Below, one piece after another: positions 59,151 to 64,000 of a DNA stretch of 64,000 bases. The notes under the pieces were generated by a model, which had not been told where the DNA came from, ran no database searches, and worked only from the letters and a program-made list of their open reading frames with translations. The position numbers and the translations under genes are program-made. Origin of the DNA: CBDBZL01 sp031399025 (GTDB lineage Bacteria; Pseudomonadota; Alphaproteobacteria; Sphingomonadales; Sphingomonadaceae); assembly GCA_031399025.1 (NCBI GenBank), contig JANNOJ010000022.1, forward strand, positions 124,001-188,000. Reading direction: 5' to 3'. Position 1 is the stretch's first letter, and each line of letters opens with the position of its first letter.

Positions 59151-62100
59151 ATGCCGTTGCTTATCCGGGTCACGTCTGCCGACAGCAAGAAGGCCTTCAC
59201 CCGCAGGCTCGAGGACCGCGCCGCCACCATCAAGCTGCCGCGCGACGCCAAGCTCGCGGTGATCGACGAGGCGACCGGCCAAGTCGTGCCCGTGCTTCCG
59301 AAGGCGCTCTTCAACGCGTTGACCGGGGTATCCGCTGGCGCAAGGGGCGATGGACAGCTCGTTCTCGTCGGCGAGCACGAGGGCGAAGCGGTCGCCATCA
59401 TCATCGATGCCGAGGCCGCGCCGTGGCCGGCCGACACCGCGCTCGCCACGAGCGAAGGCCTGGACGCCGGCTCGGTCCCGGTGCTCGCCGAGGCGGCCGC
59501 GGGAGAGGCACGCCGCGGCTCGTCCTACGAGCTCGGCGAGGACATCGGCAATGGCGGCGCGGGCGGCGTCTCGCCGGTCGTGTGGCTGGTGTTCGGCGCG
59601 CTGACCATCGGCGGCATCGCGCTGGCCGCCGCGGGCGTCGATGACGACGACGATACCCCCGCCCCCACCCCGACCCCCACCCCGCCGTCAACCGATACCG
59701 CCCCGCCCGCCGCGCCCAGCGGCATCGACCTCGCCGCTGCCAGCGATACCGGTCTGCGCAACGATGACGACATCACCAGCCTGACGACGGGCCTCGTCAT
59801 CACCGGCAATGCCGAGCCCGGCGCCACAGTGCGCATCTTCGCCGGCGGGACGCAGCTGGGCGGCACCGCCACGGCGGCCGCGGGCTCCGGCGCGTTCAGC
59901 TTCACCGTCAACCTGCCGGCGGGCGCGAATGTGATCACGGTCACCGCCACCGATGCGGCCGGCAATGTCTCGGCCGCCTCGACCCCGCTGACCGTCACCG
60001 TGGACACCACCGCGCCCGCCGCGCCCGCCGGGCTCGACCTAGCCGCGGCCGACGATACCGGCGTGTCCAACAGCGACGACCTCACCAGCCTGGGCAGCGG
60101 CCTCACGATCACCGGTACCGCGCCGGCCAACACCAGCGTCCAGCTGCTTTCCGGCACCACCCTGCTGGGCAGCGGCCCGGCCGGCGCCACGGGTACCTTC
60201 AGCATCGATGTCGCGCTGCCCGCCGGCGCGAGCACGATAACCGCGACAGCGCTCGATCCGGCCGGGAATGCCAGCCCGGCGAGCGCCCCGCTGACGATCA
60301 CCGTCGACAACACCGCACCCGCCGCGCCGCTGGCCCTGGCGCTCGCCGCGGCCGATGACGACGGCAGCTCCAGCACCGATGGCGTCACCGATGTCACGCA
60401 GGACCTCACCATCACCGGCACGGCGGCGGCGGGGTCGGTCGTCCAGCTGTTCGGCAACGGCGCGAGCCTGGGCACCGCCACCGCCGACGCGCAGGGCAAT
60501 TTCACCGTCACCTTCGATGCGCCCGCCGCCGGCCCGCTGGCCATCACCGCCACGGCCACCGACGCGGCGGGCAATGCGAGCGCCGCGTCCGCCCCGCTGG
60601 CGCTGAGCATCGGGGCCGCGCCGATGGCCACGAACGTGTCGATCGACGGCAATGGCGATATCATCACCGTCTATTTCGACGAGATGCTCGATCCTAACAG
60701 CCTGCCTGCCGCGGGGCAGTACACGCTGACCGACAGCAATGGCTCGGCGCTGGCGACGGTCACCGGCGCGCAGATCGTGGGCAACCGCATCCAGCTCTTC
60801 CTCGCCACCGCGATCGATGAAGCATCGGGTCCGGTGCTGTCCTATACCGCCGCGCCCGGCACCCTGACCGACCTGGCCGGCAATGCCGCGCCCAGCCAGT
60901 CGGGGGCGATAACCAACGACTTGGCGCTGACCGGCACCGACGGCATCGCCATCGGCCGCACGGGCAATCTGACGCTGGCCGGCGCCGAGATCGTCGCCTT
61001 CGACCCTGCCAGCGACCGCTTCTTCGTGACCTCGGGCGCAGGCCTGCAGGTCATCGGCGTCGATGCCAGTCTCAACCTCACGCTGCTGGGCACGCTGGCG
61101 CTGGGCTCGAACGACGTGACCAGCGTGGCGGTGAAGAACGGCATCGTGGCGGTATCGGTCGTGGCCGCGGTGAAGACCGATCCGGGCACCGTGTTCCTGC
61201 TCGACGCCGACGCGGCGGTCGGGCCCGGCATGGTGCTGGGCAGCGCCACGGTGGGCGCGCTGCCCGACATGGTGACCTTCACCCCCGACGGCACCAAGGT
61301 GCTGGTGGCCAATGAGGGCGAGCAGTCGAATGCCGGCGTTACCCCAGTTGTGAACCCTGAAGGCTCGGTGAGCATCATCGATGTCACCAACCCGGCGGCA
61401 CCCGTGGTGACGACGGCCGATTTCACCGCCTACAATTCGCAACTCGCCGCGCTGCAGGCCGAGGGCGTGCGCCTGTTCGCCGGCGAGGCGGGTTTCGAGA
61501 CCATCACCGTGGCGCAGGACGTAGAGCCCGAATCCATCAGCGTCTCGGCCGATGGAACCACCGCGCTGATCACGCTGCAGGAGAACAACGCGGTCGCAGT
61601 GCTCGACATCGCCAGCGCGACGATCACCGACATCCAGCCGCTCGGTCTCAAGCCGTTCCTCGGCCTGCCGGCGGACTTCTCCGACCGCGACACCGGCATC
61701 GCGCTCGACACCGACAACCCGGTGTTCGGCCAGTTCATGCCCGATGCCATCGCCAGTTTCACCGCGGCGGATGGCCAAGTGTACTACATCATCGCCAATG
61801 AGGGGGACGATCGCGACGATTTCATCACTCCCGATGAAACCTCCCGCCTGTCCGCCCTGACGCTCGATCCGGCCGCCTTCCCCGATGCCGCAGCGCTGCA
61901 GGGGGCGACGGAGCTCGGCCGGCTGACCGTCTCCAACGCGCCGGGCAATAACGGCGACACCGATGGCGATGGCGACATCGACCAGATTCTCACCTACGGC
62001 GCGCGCTCGTTCTCGATCCTGGATGGCAACGGCAACATCATCTTCGACAGCGGCTCGCACATCGAGCAGTTCGTTGCCCAGGGCGGCGCCTACGATGCCA

Positions 62101-64000
62101 CCGCCAATACCGGCCTGTTCGACGACACCCGGTCCGACAACAAGGGTCCCGAGCCTGAAGGCATCACCACCGGTGTCTACGGCGATTCGGTGCTGGCGTT
62201 CGTGGCACTGGAGCGTGGCGGCGGCGGGGTGATGGTCTACGACGTGACCGACCCGCAAGACGTCGAGTTCGTGACCTACCTGCGCAATGTCGGCGACGTG
62301 AGCCCCGAGGGCCTCACGTACATTTCCGCTGCCGACAGCCCGACCGGCCAGCCGGTGCTGGCGGTGTCCAACGAGGTTTCGGGCACGCTCAGCACCTTCG
62401 AGATCACGCCGGGGGATACCTACACCCTGCAACTGCTGCACTTCGCCGATGCCGAAGCGGGCCTGCTCGCCGCGGAGACCGCGCCCAACCTGGCCGCGCT
62501 GGTCGACGCCTTCGAGGACGATTACGCCAATTCCATCACCCTGGCGGGCGGCGACAATTACATCCCGGGTCCGTTCTACGCCGCCGGTGCCGACCCCTCG
62601 ATCGCTTCCGTCCTGCCGGGCGGCAACACTCAGGGCCGGGTGGACATCGCCCTGCATAACGCGATCGGCGTCCAGGCCTCCACCATCGGCAACCACGAGT
62701 ACGACTTCGGCAGCCAGGGTTTTGCCGACGCCTTCCGCCCCGCCGGCACTTGGGTGGGCGCGCAATTCCCTTACCTGTCGGCCAACCTCGATTTCTCGGG
62801 CGACGCGGTGCTCAACCCGGCATTTACCGAAACCTTGGGCGTGAACGGGCTGGAGGAAGCCTCGAGCCTCAACGGTCGCATCGCGCCTTCCGCCATCATC
62901 ACCGAGAACGGCGAGCGGATCGGCCTGGTCGGCGTCACCACCCAGCTGCTCGAGCAGATCAGCTCGCCCACCGGCACCGAGGTCAAGGGCTTCCCCGGCG
63001 GCGCGGGCGCCAATGGCGAGACCGACAACATGCAGCTGCTCGCCATCCAGCTGCAGCCCTACATCGACGATCTCCTCGCCCAGGGCGTCAACAAGATCAT
63101 CCTGATGAGCCACCTCCAGCTCATCGGCAACGAACAGGCGCTCGCCCCGCTGCTGGCGGGCGTGGACATCATCCTGGCGGCTGGCTCCAACACCCGCCTG
63201 GGCGATGCCGACGACGAGGCGGTGGCCTTCCCCGGCCACGCCGCCGACTTCGCCGACACCTACCCCATCGTCACCCAGGGGATTGACGGGGGCAACACGC
63301 TCATCGTCAACACCGACAACGAATTCACCTATCTGGGCCGCCTGGTCGTGGATTTCGACGCCCAGGGCGACATCATCGTCGCCAATCTGGCGCAGAACAC
63401 CGCGGTGAACGGCGCCTACGCAGCCACCGACGAGAACGTCGCCGAGGCTTACGGCGTCGCCCCGAGCGCCAATATCAGCGTGACCACGACCTCGGGTACG
63501 CTGTCGGCGCTTGCCGCCACGCAGGCGTTGGCCGGCAATGCCTATGCCAACTTCCACTCCGCCGCTTTTCCGGGGGGCGAGGTGCGCGGCCAGCTGGTGC
63601 TTGCCCAGGACAATCGCGACAGCAGCGGCGACGGTACGCTGGTATTCACGGTCACCCTTGCGGGGGCCGACGAGGTGCCGCCGGTGAGCACCTCGGCCTT
63701 CGGATCGGGCCGGATCGTCGTGCTCGCGGATGCCGGCGCCTTCACCTACGATTCCGAGTACACCATCTACAACCTGGCGCAGGCCAACCTGGTTGGAGGG
63801 CACATCCATATCGGTGCACCCGGGGCCAACGGCCCCGTCGAGGAAGATATCCTCAACGATCCCGGAACGGTGGTCAGCACGGTCGACTACAACCTCGAGG
63901 ATACCGCCTTTGCCGACGGGACCAGGGGCGACGCGGTGCAAACGCTCACTGAAGCGGTGCAGAACGTGATCGACGTGAAGTCCAGCAACGTGTTCGGTTA
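59151..64000 (+). CDS. Giant T1SS surface protein, 3' end outside the window
   Basis: Open frame of at least 1616 residues, preceded by AGGGGGAAG. Domains in order: a BapA-prefix-like N-terminal domain (1-~110); a transmembrane helix (about 141-162, VVWLVFGALTIGGIALAAAG) with an Asp/Thr/Pro linker; three bacterial Ig-like repeats of ~100 residues (about 190-485); a SwmB-like domain (to ~590); a choice-of-anchor I beta-propeller (~590-1085, EPESISVSADGTTALITLQE); a 5'-nucleotidase/metallophosphatase domain (~1090-1435, LQLLHFADAEAG, IGNHEYDFGSQGF); and a CHRD domain (~1450-1600, TLAGADEVPPVSTSAFGSG). The N-terminus is of the kind that retains LapA/BapA-type proteins in the exporter. Probable adhesin/ectoenzyme of the adjacent system. 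Confidence 0.88.
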   Translation, partial: MPLLIRVTSADSKKAFTRRLEDRAATIKLPRDAKLAVIDEATGQVVPVLPKALFNALTGVSAGARGDGQLVLVGEHEGEAVAIIIDAEAAPWPADTALATSEGLDAGSVPVLAEAAAGEARRGSSYELGEDIGNGGAGGVSPVVWLVFGALTIGGIALAAAGVDDDDDTPAPTPTPTPPSTDTAPPAAPSGIDLAAASDTGLRNDDDITSLTTGLVITGNAEPGATVRIFAGGTQLGGTATAAAGSGAFSFTVNLPAGANVITVTATDAAGNVSAASTPLTVTVDTTAPAAPAGLDLAAADDTGVSNSDDLTSLGSGLTITGTAPANTSVQLLSGTTLLGSGPAGATGTFSIDVALPAGASTITATALDPAGNASPASAPLTITVDNTAPAAPLALALAAADDDGSSSTDGVTDVTQDLTITGTAAAGSVVQLFGNGASLGTATADAQGNFTVTFDAPAAGPLAITATATDAAGNASAASAPLALSIGAAPMATNVSIDGNGDIITVYFDEMLDPNSLPAAGQYTLTDSNGSALATVTGAQIVGNRIQLFLATAIDEASGPVLSYTAAPGTLTDLAGNAAPSQSGAITNDLALTGTDGIAIGRTGNLTLAGAEIVAFDPASDRFFVTSGAGLQVIGVDASLNLTLLGTLALGSNDVTSVAVKNGIVAVSVVAAVKTDPGTVFLLDADAAVGPGMVLGSATVGALPDMVTFTPDGTKVLVANEGEQSNAGVTPVVNPEGSVSIIDVTNPAAPVVTTADFTAYNSQLAALQAEGVRLFAGEAGFETITVAQDVEPESISVSADGTTALITLQENNAVAVLDIASATITDIQPLGLKPFLGLPADFSDRDTGIALDTDNPVFGQFMPDAIASFTAADGQVYYIIANEGDDRDDFITPDETSRLSALTLDPAAFPDAAALQGATELGRLTVSNAPGNNGDTDGDGDIDQILTYGARSFSILDGNGNIIFDSGSHIEQFVAQGGAYDATANTGLFDDTRSDNKGPEPEGITTGVYGDSVLAFVALERGGGGVMVYDVTDPQDVEFVTYLRNVGDVSPEGLTYISAADSPTGQPVLAVSNEVSGTLSTFEITPGDTYTLQLLHFADAEAGLLAAETAPNLAALVDAFEDDYANSITLAGGDNYIPGPFYAAGADPSIASVLPGGNTQGRVDIALHNAIGVQASTIGNHEYDFGSQGFADAFRPAGTWVGAQFPYLSANLDFSGDAVLNPAFTETLGVNGLEEASSLNGRIAPSAIITENGERIGLVGVTTQLLEQISSPTGTEVKGFPGGAGANGETDNMQLLAIQLQPYIDDLLAQGVNKIILMSHLQLIGNEQALAPLLAGVDIILAAGSNTRLGDADDEAVAFPGHAADFADTYPIVTQGIDGGNTLIVNTDNEFTYLGRLVVDFDAQGDIIVANLAQNTAVNGAYAATDENVAEAYGVAPSANISVTTTSGTLSALAATQALAGNAYANFHSAAFPGGEVRGQLVLAQDNRDSSGDGTLVFTVTLAGADEVPPVSTSAFGSGRIVVLADAGAFTYDSEYTIYNLAQANLVGGHIHIGAPGANGPVEEDILNDPGTVVSTVDYNLEDTAFADGTRGDAVQTLTEAVQNVIDVKSSNVFG

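Noticed and set aside
60039..63941. 1300-residue open frame on the minus strand
   Set aside because: Shadow of the giant surface protein in GC-rich DNA. Its translation has no recognisable domain, while the plus frame from 59151 gives clear Ig-like, phosphatase and CHRD domains.

Overview
This window is about 68% GC and has the gene order of an alphaproteobacterium, most likely a sphingomonad (Sphingomonadales, perhaps Erythrobacteraceae). This is inferred from DUF2793 and GTA-type tail proteins, the hppD-VOC-maiA-fahA cluster and sphingomonad-type dispersed repeats. No 16S or other marker gene is present, so the taxon is an inference. I saw no tRNA, rRNA or CRISPR array.

Positions 1 to about 34072 are the right-hand ~34 kb of a Mu-like transposable prophage of siphovirus type. 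The repressor and left end lie outside the window. The order is: MuA transposase and MuB; a string of short overlapping early genes, including a DnaA domain IV-like protein and GemA/gp16; a Mor-like middle/late activator; the lysis cassette (GH19 endolysin, Rz with an embedded Rz1, probable holin); Mu gp25/gp26/gp27 homologues and the large terminase. The head is HK97-type (portal fused to a MuF domain, prohead protease, major capsid protein), followed by connectors, tail tube, frameshifted tail chaperone and tape measure. The tail tip is GTA-like (DUF2460, a TIM-barrel/DUF2163 fusion, NlpC/P60 peptidase, J-like tip protein, DUF2793), then a large fibre, a spike-base protein and a Dam methylase at the right end. 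Two adjacent 22-bp repeats followed by a terminal CA mark the probable right transposition end near 34072. Two copies of an 18-bp dyad lie before the lysis and capsid genes, and a family of ~22-bp repeats sits at gene junctions.

Positions 34073-48778 are host chromosome: a SEL1-like protein; a FemAB/DUF482 acyltransferase; an IS630 transposase remnant; a tyrosine/homogentisate catabolic operon (hppD, VOC protein, maiA, fahA); a pirin; a lactate/malate dehydrogenase-family enzyme with an atypical specificity residue; a three-component MacAB-type efflux operon with its own outer-membrane factor; and XdhC plus a MocA-like transferase for molybdoenzyme maturation.

Positions 48981-64000 are a type I secretion island. 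An ExeM/NucH-type extracellular nuclease gene with an RTX tail is frameshifted and split by a ~2.9 kb AT-rich segment. That segment carries a divergent small periplasmic protein and the N-terminus of a zincin-like protein, now fused in frame to the RTX secretion tail of the old nuclease. The TolC-HlyB-HlyD export genes follow. Next comes the start of a giant Ig-like/choice-of-anchor/5'-nucleotidase/CHRD surface protein that runs off the window. The export genes therefore sit between two probable substrates.
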